Shown in pieces: positions 35,781 through 44,388 of a DNA stretch of 64,000 bases. Position numbers and translations under genes: made by a program. Location of the stretch: contig CP054184.1 in the NCBI GenBank assembly GCA_015709715.1, forward strand, positions 248,001 through 312,000. The letters run 5' to 3'. The stretch's first letter is position 1, and each line of letters begins with the position of its first letter. The notes beneath the pieces were generated by a model, which worked only from the letters and a program-made list of their open reading frames with translations, did no database searches and had not been told where the DNA came from. Source of the stretch: Nitrospira sp. Its GTDB lineage: Bacteria > Nitrospirota > Nitrospiria > Nitrospirales > Nitrospiraceae.

Positions 35781-37091
35781 TTAGACAATTTCCAGGTTCG
35801 CTTGAAGTGCCCCGGCGGCCCGCAAGGCCGACAGGATTGCCACGAGGTCACGAGGGGTCACCCCGACGGCATTCAGAGCTCGGACGACGTCACCCAGCGT
35901 CACGGTCTGATCCACGACTACCAGCCGGGACTCTTGTTCTTTCACCTCGGTTTGAACATCCGGAGTCACGGTCGTTTGCCCCATGGTCGATCCAATAATT
36001 GGCGCAGGAGGCTGCGAGACGTTGAGGGTGTTCTTAACCGAAATCGTTAGGTTTCCGTGAGATATCGCACAAGTCGAGAGCCGGACATGTTCTCCGAGGA
36101 CGACCGTGCCGGTGCGTTCGTTCACGACAACTTTGGCTGCCACATCAACAGTGACGTCCAACCCTTCCATGGTCGCGATGTATTCCACGACACGTCCTTG
36201 AAAGGTAGTCGGCAAGGCTGCCTTGACGAGCCCGGCGTTCACTGGCACCGCCGTTCCCTTCCCGAAAGTGCCGTCGATCGCTTCGGCTGTACGGATGGCA
36301 GTCGTAAAGTCCGGGTGACGCAAGAGCACAGACACCGAATCCCACGAATCAATGTCCACAACCAGTTCTTTTTCCACGATTGCGCCGGCGGGAACCACAC
36401 CGGCGGCCTGGTGATTTTTCGTGACGGTCGCTCCACCTGCTCCACCGACGCCGCCTAAGAATCCACCGATCGAAACCGGCCCCTGGGCGACGGCGAACAC
36501 CTGCTGGTTCGGCGCCTTGAGAGGCGTCAGCAGCAAGGTCCCGCCTTGGAGACTCTTCGCATTCGCCATGGAGGAGACGACCGCATCGAGCGTCATCCCG
36601 GGCTTCACGAACGGCGGCAGTTTGGCCGTGACCATGACTGAGGCGATATTGCGCGTCAGCAACTGGATGGGGTCGATGACCAGATTGATCCCCATTTTGT
36701 TCAACATGGACATCATGGCCTGAATGGTGAACTGACCACCGATGACCTGGTCACCGGTCCGATCCAGACCCACCACCAAGCCGTAGCCGATCAGCTGGTT
36801 TTCACGGACCCCCTCGATGGTCGCCACATCCTTCACGCGCACGGCTTCCGCCCAGGAAGCCGTCAGCAGCGACAGCATGAGGAAGGCCGCCATCCCGACG
36901 AAGGCGCGACGAAACCAGGTGCCGGCTTGTTGCCGTTCCGGCTGCTTGCGCTGTGGCGTCGGGAGCGGGGACGACCAATGGCGAGGCAATGATTCCGGAT
37001 CCAGATCGGCCGTGCGCACCACACCGCTGGCCAGCATCAAGCGAAAACATTGTATGATCAGCTGTTGCTGCTCTTTTCGTTGTGTCGACAT
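35781..37091 (-). CDS. flgI: Flagellar P-ring protein FlgI with unusual N-terminal extension
   Basis: FlgI forms the periplasmic P-ring. The mature part is typical: VRVKDVATIEGVRENQLIGYGLVVGLDRTGDQ at the start and LRAAGALQANLEIV at the end, with NPQ-like repeats between. A signal peptide (RRAFVGMAAFLMLSLLTASWAEA) precedes it, but the only well-placed SD (GGAGGA) is for an ATG at 37091, about 65 residues earlier. A closer start would leave a short signal peptide without a clear SD. The extension is rich in Gln, Arg and Pro and may be a cytosolic tail, or the start may be wrong. FlgI is usually about 365 aa; this is 436. Confidence 0.92.
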   Translation of the reverse strand: MSTQRKEQQQLIIQCFRLMLASGVVRTADLDPESLPRHWSSPLPTPQRKQPERQQAGTWFRRAFVGMAAFLMLSLLTASWAEAVRVKDVATIEGVRENQLIGYGLVVGLDRTGDQVIGGQFTIQAMMSMLNKMGINLVIDPIQLLTRNIASVMVTAKLPPFVKPGMTLDAVVSSMANAKSLQGGTLLLTPLKAPNQQVFAVAQGPVSIGGFLGGVGGAGGATVTKNHQAAGVVPAGAIVEKELVVDIDSWDSVSVLLRHPDFTTAIRTAEAIDGTFGKGTAVPVNAGLVKAALPTTFQGRVVEYIATMEGLDVTVDVAAKVVVNERTGTVVLGEHVRLSTCAISHGNLTISVKNTLNVSQPPAPIIGSTMGQTTVTPDVQTEVKEQESRLVVVDQTVTLGDVVRALNAVGVTPRDLVAILSALRAAGALQANLEIV

Positions 37092-37131
37092 CTCGCGCCG
37101 TCCTCCCGCCGATTCGCCGATTCCCGACTGT

Positions 37132-37848
37132 TCAAAAGGGATAGATCCAGTCCAAGACCCTGACCAGCCAGCCGGGCCGCTGCACATCATCCACTACGCC
37201 CAACCCGGAATATTCAATCTTGGCATCGGCAATCGCGCTGGACTGAACCGTGTTCTTCGTATTCACGTCCACCCGGCGGACAATGCCGCCGATCGTCATA
37301 ATCTGCCGTTCCGAGTTCACCGTGACCTCGCGGCGCCCTTCGATCCGCAGGTCTCCATTCGGCAAGACTTCCGTGACGATGGCCGAGATGGTACCGGTCA
37401 ACGTATCCTCTCGACTTGTCGCCCCCTTGCCGCCGAACTTGTTGGTCGCGCTCGCATCAATGCCCAATCCGCGACGTGCTTCGCCTCCGAGCCTGATCCC
37501 AGGCAAGCCGATGTACCCCACGCCGCTCCCACTCAAACTATTGGTGATGCTGGAATCGCGCTCCGCATTCGTATCGGCGCTCTTGGAGCCCTTGTGTTTT
37601 TCCACGATCGAAATCGTGATCACGTCCCCCACCCGCATAGCACGAAGGTCTTCGTACAGATAGGCACGCCCGTTCTCCTCTTGCCACAGCGACCCTACGG
37701 TTTTCGGTGGAGGCATTTTGGGTACCTCCACCTTTTGTTGCTTCGCACTCGGTGACGAAGAGCAGGCGGCCACCGCACCGATCATCAGACAGCAGACGGC
37801 GGCGGCGAAGCGTCGAGACCTAGAATGCTTGCCGTCAGAAATTGACAC
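37132..37848 (-). CDS. flgH: Flagellar L-ring lipoprotein FlgH
   Basis: FlgH (238 aa) forms the outer-membrane L-ring. It begins at a GTG at 37848, overlapping the flgA stop by 14 nt; the longer frame would lie far inside flgA. The lipoprotein signal ends at IGAVAAC, with Cys as the acylated residue. Conserved features are GSLW, YLYEDLRAMRVGDVITI and the C-terminal IVRRVDV. Start SD lies in the GC-rich end of flgA. Confidence 0.9.
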   Translation of the reverse strand: MSISDGKHSRSRRFAAAVCCLMIGAVAACSSSPSAKQQKVEVPKMPPPKTVGSLWQEENGRAYLYEDLRAMRVGDVITISIVEKHKGSKSADTNAERDSSITNSLSGSGVGYIGLPGIRLGGEARRGLGIDASATNKFGGKGATSREDTLTGTISAIVTEVLPNGDLRIEGRREVTVNSERQIMTIGGIVRRVDVNTKNTVQSSAIADAKIEYSGLGVVDDVQRPGWLVRVLDWIYPF

Positions 37849-38632
37849 GCACCACCCCCGCTCCGACCACGATTGCCTGAAGGTCCTTGCCCGAGTCCAC
37901 GTTGGACACCGTGATCGTTTGGCCGACTTCGCCATGGGATTTCGTCACGCCGACCGTTTGGATCGAGAGCCCTCCCTGCCGGGCTTCGATCGTGACCCGG
38001 TCCCCCTTACGCACGACAAAGGGGCGGCGAACAGCCGTGATTCGGATAGGGCTTTGGGGGGACAACGGCCTCGCAGCGGCCTTTCCAATCACATCGGTGG
38101 GGTTCGTCACGAATGCCTGCTTCAGGTCGAACAACACCATTTGATCCGTGCCGACATCTTCCGCCTCGATCACCTCATCCGTCTTGATCAGCCGATTCGT
38201 GACCACCACTTCCACTACCGCCGCAATGTCCGCCGTCGCTTCGACGGTCTTCGCCAACCGCCCATTGACCAGCAACTGAATCTGAAACAGCCGCCTCCCC
38301 AGGGGCTCCTCAGACCGGCCGGCGCCGACCTTCACTTCAACCATGCCGGGCGGCAGGACTACCGGCTGTTGGGGCTCCCCCAGCGTGACCTGGCAGTCGA
38401 CCACTCGTCCGGCAAGCTCCCGCATCACGTGGCGATGGATGGCAGCCTGGATCTGCTCGGGCGCGACGATTCGTTTGCCGCGCGCCGACGGAACCGTGTG
38501 AATGGTCTGAGCCAAGGCAGTCTGGACCATCCCGGTGGGCGGCTCCGCCCTCCGTTCTCCCGCCGACACCGGCGCGATTCCACCGGCCAGCAGCCCAACC
38601 GTCATCGCGATCATTGTTGCGAGTCGAATCAC
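37835..38632 (-). CDS. flgA: P-ring assembly chaperone FlgA
   Basis: FlgA (265 aa) helps the P-ring form in the periplasm. It has a signal peptide (LATMIAMTVGLLAGGIAPVSA) and C-terminal SAF/FlgA domain (EVVVTNRLIKTDEVIEAEDV, VRKGDRVTIEARQGGLSI). The start is GTG at 38632, with AGGA about eight bases upstream. It lies between flgG and flgH. Confidence 0.9.
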   Translation of the reverse strand: MIRLATMIAMTVGLLAGGIAPVSAGERRAEPPTGMVQTALAQTIHTVPSARGKRIVAPEQIQAAIHRHVMRELAGRVVDCQVTLGEPQQPVVLPPGMVEVKVGAGRSEEPLGRRLFQIQLLVNGRLAKTVEATADIAAVVEVVVTNRLIKTDEVIEAEDVGTDQMVLFDLKQAFVTNPTDVIGKAAARPLSPQSPIRITAVRRPFVVRKGDRVTIEARQGGLSIQTVGVTKSHGEVGQTITVSNVDSGKDLQAIVVGAGVVRVNF

Positions 38633-38663
38633 GGTGTCGTCCTTTACGTCCTATGCCCTCGCC

Positions 38664-39455
38664 TTACCGCCGCAGATTGTTGGCGATCTGCATCATTTCG
38701 TCGGAGGCTTGGATGGTCTTGGAGTTAATTTCGTAGCTCCGTTGAGCGATGATCATATTGACCATCTCCTCAGCGAGATTGACGTTGGAGCTTTCCAAAA
38801 ACCCTTGCTGCAACGTCCCGAACCCTGTCGAGAATCCGCCCGTTCCCTGTAGAGGAGGACCGGATGCGAAACTGTCGAGAAAGAGGTTATTCCCCATCGA
38901 CACCAGCCCCGAGGGGTTGTCGAAGCGCACCAACTGGATCTGCCCCACCTGCGAAGCCTGCGTGACCCCGGGGAGGAGCACCGACACCGTGCCGTCCTGG
39001 CCGATGTCGAGCTTCAACGCGCCCGATGGAATGGTGATGACCGGCGTCAATTGATCACCGTCGCCCGTGACCAAGTTTCCCACGTTATCGCGCTTGAACG
39101 AGCCGCTGCGGGTATACATGATGGTCCCGTCCGGTCTCGCCACCTGGAAAAATCCGGGTCCATCGATGGCGAGGTCGAGCTCGTTGTTGGTCTGGCGCAT
39201 ATTGCCTTGCAGCCATTCCTTGGCCACCGTGATGGGCCGTACACCGGCTCCGATCTGCACACCCACGGGAAAGACCCCGACGTTCGACGCGTTGGTACCG
39301 GGCAACCGCTGAATCTGATACAGCAGGTCGGCAAATTCGGCGCGACTGCGTTTGAACGCATTCGTGTTGACGTTCGCCAAGTTGTGGGCGATCGTGTCCA
39401 CATTCAGTTGTTGCGCGGTCATGCCCGTCGCCGCAGTCCACATGGCACGAATCAT
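38664..39455 (-). CDS. flgG: Distal rod protein FlgG
   Basis: FlgG (263 aa) builds the distal rod. The N-terminus IRAMWTAATGMTAQQLNVDTIAHNLANVNTNAFKRSRAEF and the C-terminus NMIIAQRSYEINSKTI are diagnostic. It follows flgF by 8 nt and is in the operon with flgA, flgH and flgI. Confidence 0.95.
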   Translation of the reverse strand: MIRAMWTAATGMTAQQLNVDTIAHNLANVNTNAFKRSRAEFADLLYQIQRLPGTNASNVGVFPVGVQIGAGVRPITVAKEWLQGNMRQTNNELDLAIDGPGFFQVARPDGTIMYTRSGSFKRDNVGNLVTGDGDQLTPVITIPSGALKLDIGQDGTVSVLLPGVTQASQVGQIQLVRFDNPSGLVSMGNNLFLDSFASGPPLQGTGGFSTGFGTLQQGFLESSNVNLAEEMVNMIIAQRSYEINSKTIQASDEMMQIANNLRR

Positions 39456-39463
39456 ACGTCCTC

Positions 39464-40234
39464 CTACTGCACCCGACCCAGATCCTGGATCGCCGTTTCG
39501 GTCATGCGATCGAGCGTCTGAATCAATTTCTGCGCCGATTCATAGCTGCGCATGCCTTCGATCATCTTCACCATTTCACTGAGTGAATTGACGTTCGACT
39601 CTTCGATGTGTCCGGACTGCACCTGTGTCGTGGTGGCCACCTTCGGCCGGCCGCCGGCAAACAATCCGTTCGCGGACTTTTGGGGCATCTGGTTTTCGGG
39701 GAACTCCACCAACTTGATCGTACCGATCGAGTTCCCGTCCACCTGGATCGTGCCTTGAGCGTTGATCTGCACCGTGCCCGGCGGCACTTTCAGTTCGCCC
39801 TTCGTTCCCATCACGACCTGTCCTTGGTTGGTGACCAGCCGGCGCTGGTTGTCCAGCGAGAACATGCCGTTGCGAGTGTAGCGAGTGCCCTCGGCCGTCT
39901 TCACCTCAAAGAATCCGTTGCCCTGAATGGCCAGATCCAAGGGATTCCCCGTAATGCGGGTTCTTCCCGGCTCAAAGGCCGTGCGCACGCCATGCGGTTC
40001 GGCGAAGACCCGTTCTGTTGGACCGGAAGGACGGGACAGGATCGCGGAGGCCAGTCCTCCATTCGAAGACGGACCGACGGCACCGGCGCTGACTTGCGCG
40101 AAGAGTCCGCGGAAGCCCTGTTGATCCTGTTTGAACCCGGTGGTATTGACGTTCGCCAAATTATTGGCGAACACCTGCATCTGTTTTTCCTGCGCCACGG
40201 CACCGGAGAGTATGGGATAGATGGCTCTGTTCAT
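39464..40234 (-). CDS. flgF: Proximal rod protein FlgF
   Basis: FlgF (256 aa) belongs to the rod protein family: NRAIYPILSG at the start, VFANNLANVNTTGFKQDQ, and the C-terminal MVKMIEGMRSYESAQKLIQ. The ATG at 40234 is preferred because the family start is here; the longer frame reaches into the promoter region. It is the first gene after the sigma-54 site at 40272. Confidence 0.92.
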   Translation of the reverse strand: MNRAIYPILSGAVAQEKQMQVFANNLANVNTTGFKQDQQGFRGLFAQVSAGAVGPSSNGGLASAILSRPSGPTERVFAEPHGVRTAFEPGRTRITGNPLDLAIQGNGFFEVKTAEGTRYTRNGMFSLDNQRRLVTNQGQVVMGTKGELKVPPGTVQINAQGTIQVDGNSIGTIKLVEFPENQMPQKSANGLFAGGRPKVATTTQVQSGHIEESNVNSLSEMVKMIEGMRSYESAQKLIQTLDRMTETAIQDLGRVQ

Positions 40235-40271
40235 GGGTTGGCTTCTTTCCTCTCGTGCTCGCAGTAGAGAT

Positions 40272-40287
40272 AGCAATGCACATGCCA
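40272..40287 (-). promoter_or_regulatory. Sigma-54 promoter of the flgF-flgG-flgA-flgH-flgI-flgJ-like operon
   Basis: The minus strand reads TGGCATGTGCATTGCT, close to the consensus TGGCAC-N5-TTGCA with correct GG-N10-GC spacing. It lies 38 nt before the flgF ATG. It differs at two positions from the fliL promoter at 51847. Confidence 0.78.
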
Positions 40288-40333
40288 TGAGCGTCCACTG
40301 CATCATCGCCACTGGTCTCGCTCCGTCAGCGAG

Positions 40334-40347
40334 CACAAGGCCTTGTG
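40334..40347. repeat. 14-nt perfect palindrome upstream of flgF
   Basis: CACAAGGCCTTGTG equals its reverse complement. It lies about 50 nt upstream of the sigma-54 -24 element, where an activator or other operator site could be. The rest of the gap to 40505 shows a short GGCTC/GAGCC stem at 40360-40377, possibly the terminator of the gene at 40506. Confidence 0.5.
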
Positions 40348-40505
40348 ATTATTGCGCGCGGCTCTTTTTGTCGAGCCAGGAGGAAATCTGGAAGGATCAT
40401 GAATGAGACGGCGACGTTTGAGACAAGCGGGCCTGAGGGGAAGTCTTTGCCGCAGAAGAAGGAAAGTTCTGCCGAGTGGCAGGGACCACAGGAAAGGAGA
40501 ATGCG

Positions 40506-41372
40506 TCAGGCCGCGATGACGGAGGCAGCCGCCGGCTGTGCGATGGTCACTGCCCCGTTGAGCCCATAGACCACGTACCCATCTGCGCGGGCGATCGCCG
40601 CAGCTTGGAGCGCGGCCCGTACCGTGGCGCGGCCGTCAGTTCCATCTTGCGGACAGAAGCCGATGCCGACACGGGCCATGCACTGACTCTCAACGCCTTC
40701 CATGGTAAACGGGAGGGAAACCACGAATTGAATTTTCTTCGCGATGGCCACCAGCTCATGCTCGGATCTCACCTGATCAAGCAGCACCCCAAAAACTCGC
40801 TTGCCTAGCCGCCCCACCCCATCGGTCGATTTCAAAGCGCTTTTCACACGAGCCGCCTGGACCCGAACAAACAGAGCGGCGTGGGCAGACTCCTCCCATG
40901 CCGGTCCCGTGACCTCCGTCAGGTCGATCACCAACACGGCCACCTGCGCGCCGGGCATCCGGCTTCTCCCGATCGCCTGATTCACCTCTGACGTAAACAG
41001 ACGGGTCATCGGCAAGCCCGTCACCGAATCGTACGCCTGCCGGTCGTCGGCGCCCGACCCATTCCAGTCGGTTTCCTGTTCATCCATCCGACCTCCGGTG
41101 GCGGACATCAGTAGAATAAGGCAGGCGACGGCAATGATCAGGGCCAACGCGGCGAGCCAGGCCTCATCCAGCACTCCGACGAAGGGAAGATGGCTGAGTC
41201 CATTGAAGGCCACGGCCCAATAGAGCCCGGCGCCCCCGCAGGTAGTTGTCACGAGGAGTCCGAACCTGAGCCATTCTGCCGCTCGCTCCTCCACTTGGGC
41301 GGAAGGAGTCGCGTGCAGGCGCTCTGGCTGCCGAGCTGTAGCGTGAGGGACACGCGCCGCGCGAGGCTTCAT
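40506..41372 (-). CDS. Degenerate GGDEF membrane protein
   Basis: The 288-aa protein has two transmembrane segments (residues 34-57 and 71-91), followed by a GGDEF-like domain (YDSVTGLPMTRLF). The signature GGDEF is replaced by LGKRVF (residues 189-194), so diguanylate cyclase activity is unlikely. It may bind or sense without making c-di-GMP. It is the last gene of the fliA transcript, 5 nt after fliA stops (counting from a long frame); ATG 41372 is chosen as the frame before it lacks domain sense. Confidence 0.8.
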   Translation of the reverse strand: MKPRAARVPHATARQPERLHATPSAQVEERAAEWLRFGLLVTTTCGGAGLYWAVAFNGLSHLPFVGVLDEAWLAALALIIAVACLILLMSATGGRMDEQETDWNGSGADDRQAYDSVTGLPMTRLFTSEVNQAIGRSRMPGAQVAVLVIDLTEVTGPAWEESAHAALFVRVQAARVKSALKSTDGVGRLGKRVFGVLLDQVRSEHELVAIAKKIQFVVSLPFTMEGVESQCMARVGIGFCPQDGTDGRATVRAALQAAAIARADGYVVYGLNGAVTIAQPAAASVIAA

Positions 41373-41484
41373 ACCGCCTGATAGTGGATGGAGATGGATC
41401 TGTCGAGAGGGGTATCGGCAGGAGGAAAGGAAAACTGAAGGCAAGCGGACAGGGGCGATCGCCAGGCGCGATCGCCCCATCGCT

Positions 41485-42246
41485 TCAGGCGTCGACCAGT
41501 TGCAGCCTGGCCTTGAGATGGATGATGGCCTTCGAATGAATTTGGCACACCCGCGACTCCGTCACACGGAGCATGGTGCCGATCTCCTTCATCGTGAGTT
41601 CTTCGAAGTAATACAGGGACAACACCATACGTTCTTTCTCGGGCAATTCCTGAATGGCCGACTCGAGCACATGCCGGGAGCGCTCACTGACCAACACCGC
41701 CAACGGATCGGGCTGGTTCGGGTCGGTCAGCGCCCCCAAGATCTTCTGCCCGTCCGTGTCGTGCACGCCCAAATCATCCAAGCTGATGACCACCGCGCCG
41801 CGCGAACGCGTGAGAAACTCCTCCAACTCCTCGATGGACATCTTCAATTCCTTCGCAACTTCCTGATCCGTGGGCGGGCGTCCCAGTCGGTTGAGCAACT
41901 CCCCATAGGTCTTCTGCAACAAGGTGATGCGTTCATGCACCGAACGGGGGACCCAATCCATGGAGCGGATCTCGTCGAGCATCGCGCCGCGGATACGGAA
42001 CTCCGCATAGGTCTTGAATTTGGCTTCGCGTGTCGGATCGTACTTATCCATCGCGTCCATCAGCCCGATGATGCCGACGGAGATCAGATCCTCTGCATCC
42101 ATATAGGCCGGCAGACGAAAGGCCAAGCGATGGGCCATCGCCTTGACGACATGCGCGAACTCCTGAATGACCCGTTCACGATCCCCTTCGGCAATCGCTT
42201 TGCGAGGAACACTCTTCGCAACGGCTGTCTTGCGAGTATCCATCAT
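41485..42246 (-). CDS. fliA: Sigma-28 factor FliA
   Basis: FliA (253 aa) directs RNA polymerase to late flagellar promoters. Sigma region 2 is at residues 45-95 (DAEDLISVGIIGLMDAMDKYDPTREAKFKTYAEFRIRGAMLDEIR), region 3 follows (WVPRSV), and region 4 has LTMKEIGTMLRVTESRVCQIH. It is downstream of flhG, as in many flagellar operons. Its target promoters are visible before fliC, csrA and flgM. Confidence 0.96.
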   Translation of the reverse strand: MMDTRKTAVAKSVPRKAIAEGDRERVIQEFAHVVKAMAHRLAFRLPAYMDAEDLISVGIIGLMDAMDKYDPTREAKFKTYAEFRIRGAMLDEIRSMDWVPRSVHERITLLQKTYGELLNRLGRPPTDQEVAKELKMSIEELEEFLTRSRGAVVISLDDLGVHDTDGQKILGALTDPNQPDPLAVLVSERSRHVLESAIQELPEKERMVLSLYYFEELTMKEIGTMLRVTESRVCQIHSKAIIHLKARLQLVDA

Positions 42247-42265
42247 GGGCCGGCATTCCTTTCAG

Positions 42266-43132
42266 TCAATGCGTCCGCAGCAGTTGCTGCCAGAGGAACT
42301 GGACGGTGCCCTTGGGCAACGCCGGTGGCGTCAAGCGCGCGACCGCCTCGGTCAGGTCCCGGAACGCGCGGCTCGCCGGCGCGTGGGGATATTGATCGAT
42401 CACAGCCCGTTGCTGAGACACGGCCATGGGCACGTAATCATCGGAGGGAATGGCCCCCAGGTAGTGCACCGAGATGTGGAGAAAGCGGCTGACCGCCAAT
42501 TCGAGTTTCCGAAACACCCGGGCGGCATCTTTCGGGGACTTGGCCATGTTCACGAGAACGTAGAACCGACGCTCTCGATATTGCCGCAGCAAGACCTTCA
42601 TGAGGGCATAGGCATCGGTCAGCGAGGTGGGTTCCGGTGACACCACCACCACAATCGACTGGGCCGCCGCCGCGAAATAGGTCACCGTCGAGGAAATACC
42701 CGCTCCCGTATCGATCAAGAGGACATCCATCCTCGACGCCAACCGCTCCAACTCCTCCTGCAAGATGACTTGCTGGCTCTCCGTCAGGGTCGTCAGTTGG
42801 GAAATGCCCGTGCTCGCCGGCAGCACCACGATCCCCTTCGGGCCGGTCAACGCAATCTCCTCCAAGCGGCAGGTGCCCGCCAGCACATGTTCCAACGTGT
42901 ACTTGGGCGTCAGCCCCAGCAGAATGTCGATATTGCCCAACCCGAGATCCGCATCGAGCACCAGCACACGTTTGCCCGTCTGCGCCAACGCGATGGCCGT
43001 ATTGGCCACGACGTTCGTCTTCCCCACGCCACCTTTTCCGCTGGTTACGGTGATGACCTGGGTGCGGGAGGGAATGACGTTCTCTTCGCGGTCCTTGGTC
43101 TGCGAGTCCAGCGTGTCCGGCTGCATCGTCAT
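42266..43132 (-). CDS. flhG: Flagellar number regulator FlhG (MinD-like ATPase)
   Basis: FlhG (288 aa) counts flagella by controlling FlhF and, in some bacteria, FlrA/FleQ. The N-terminus contains a Gln-rich DTLDSQTKDR segment that may form the FlhF-activating helix. The P-loop is TSGKGGVGKTN, followed by DADLGLGNIDILLG and LLIDTGAGI. ATG 43132 has an SD GAGGGGA. It lies between flhF and fliA. Confidence 0.94.
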   Translation of the reverse strand: MTMQPDTLDSQTKDREENVIPSRTQVITVTSGKGGVGKTNVVANTAIALAQTGKRVLVLDADLGLGNIDILLGLTPKYTLEHVLAGTCRLEEIALTGPKGIVVLPASTGISQLTTLTESQQVILQEELERLASRMDVLLIDTGAGISSTVTYFAAAAQSIVVVVSPEPTSLTDAYALMKVLLRQYRERRFYVLVNMAKSPKDAARVFRKLELAVSRFLHISVHYLGAIPSDDYVPMAVSQQRAVIDQYPHAPASRAFRDLTEAVARLTPPALPKGTVQFLWQQLLRTH

Positions 43133-43149
43133 CGTCGTTCCCCTCTTGT

Positions 43150-44388
43150 TCAACTGCGATCCGTCTGGAAGGCCCTGGTACCGGACGTGGGCTCCGGTAC
43201 GATCTGTTGATCCCATGGACGATGTGACGTATTGCCGGGAGAACGCACTCGCCCGCCCAACAATAGGTCGCCCAAGCGGTCGACGTGAGCCGCCATGAGA
43301 TCGTCCGGCACGCGCTGGCCGACTCCCCAGTACGAGAGGGGGACACCGGTGCGATGGCTGGTCTCGAAAATCCCGCCGTAGCCGCTCGTTTCATCCAGCT
43401 TCGTAAAAAGCAATCGCAAGGCCGGCAGGTCCACGCATCGGCTTGCGCTCACGACAAGGTCCGGCACACGAGTGCTGGCCGCCAACACCAGGTGGACCTC
43501 GATGGGAAGGTCCTCCTGCAACAGCCCGCGCCATCGTTGGTCGGCGATGGGCTCGTAGGGACCGAACCCCGGCGTGTCGATCAAGACCAACTCGGCCTCG
43601 CGCGCCTCTCTGATGGCGGCGCGCGCTTCTTCACAGGACCCGGCCACCGCCAGATGGATGCCCAGCACATCCGCATACAGACGGAGTTGCTCCACCGCGG
43701 CTGGCCGGTAGGTGTCCATGGTGATCAGGGCCAGACTGCGCTGTTCGACGATGCCATACTTGGTGGCAAGTTTGGCAATGGTCGCGGTCTTCCCCACCCC
43801 GCTCGGTCCCACGAAGAGTGCGATTTTTTGGTCGCCTCCCGCCCCCAGCAAGGGCCCGGCCGTCCTCACCTTCGCCAAGAGCACGGTGCGCAACAACTGC
43901 AGCGACGAACTGGAACGTGATGCGCCCGGCTCAATCAGGGTCGCCTGCAACTCGCGGAGGCAAGATTCCGCCGTAGCCTGTTCGACCCCCTGCGACAGTA
44001 AATCTTCATAGACCCGTTGAAAGGAGTAGACCGTTCCCCGTTCGCCTGCGCCCTCCGCATGGGACAGGGCTCGCACCGCAGAGGATTGCTCCATCGCTCC
44101 TTGCAGGGTCTTCTGGAAACGGGTCTCGTCCTTCGGCAAGGTTGGCGGCTGTGCGAGCAGAGCGGGAGCGGCGTCGTCCTGTCCCAGCAGCGGCGCAGGA
44201 TCGGGCACGACCGCATCGTCTTCGACGGCCGCCATCACCTCCAGCACCGACCCGCCCAACAAACCGAACCCGTTGTCCCAGGAACGAATGCGCTTGGTAG
44301 ACAAAATCACCGCGTCAGGCCCGAGCGTTTCCTTGATGGAGCGAATGGCGTCATGCATCGACTTCACATGGAACGTCCGCACCTTCAT
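43150..44388 (-). CDS. flhF: Flagellar SRP-type GTPase FlhF
   Basis: FlhF (412 aa) places the flagellum, often at the pole. The B domain starts MKVRTFHVKSMHDAIRSIKETLG; the NG GTPase domain has VGPSGVGKTATIAKLA, DTYRPAAVEQL and DTPGF. It begins within the end of flhA by ATGA. Length is usual. Confidence 0.95.
   Translation of the reverse strand: MKVRTFHVKSMHDAIRSIKETLGPDAVILSTKRIRSWDNGFGLLGGSVLEVMAAVEDDAVVPDPAPLLGQDDAAPALLAQPPTLPKDETRFQKTLQGAMEQSSAVRALSHAEGAGERGTVYSFQRVYEDLLSQGVEQATAESCLRELQATLIEPGASRSSSSLQLLRTVLLAKVRTAGPLLGAGGDQKIALFVGPSGVGKTATIAKLATKYGIVEQRSLALITMDTYRPAAVEQLRLYADVLGIHLAVAGSCEEARAAIREAREAELVLIDTPGFGPYEPIADQRWRGLLQEDLPIEVHLVLAASTRVPDLVVSASRCVDLPALRLLFTKLDETSGYGGIFETSHRTGVPLSYWGVGQRVPDDLMAAHVDRLGDLLLGGRVRSPGNTSHRPWDQQIVPEPTSGTRAFQTDRS

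Noticed and set aside
37718-38728. 336-codon plus-strand frame
   Set aside because: It is antisense to flgH and flgA and shows no domain; the minus-strand genes are certain.
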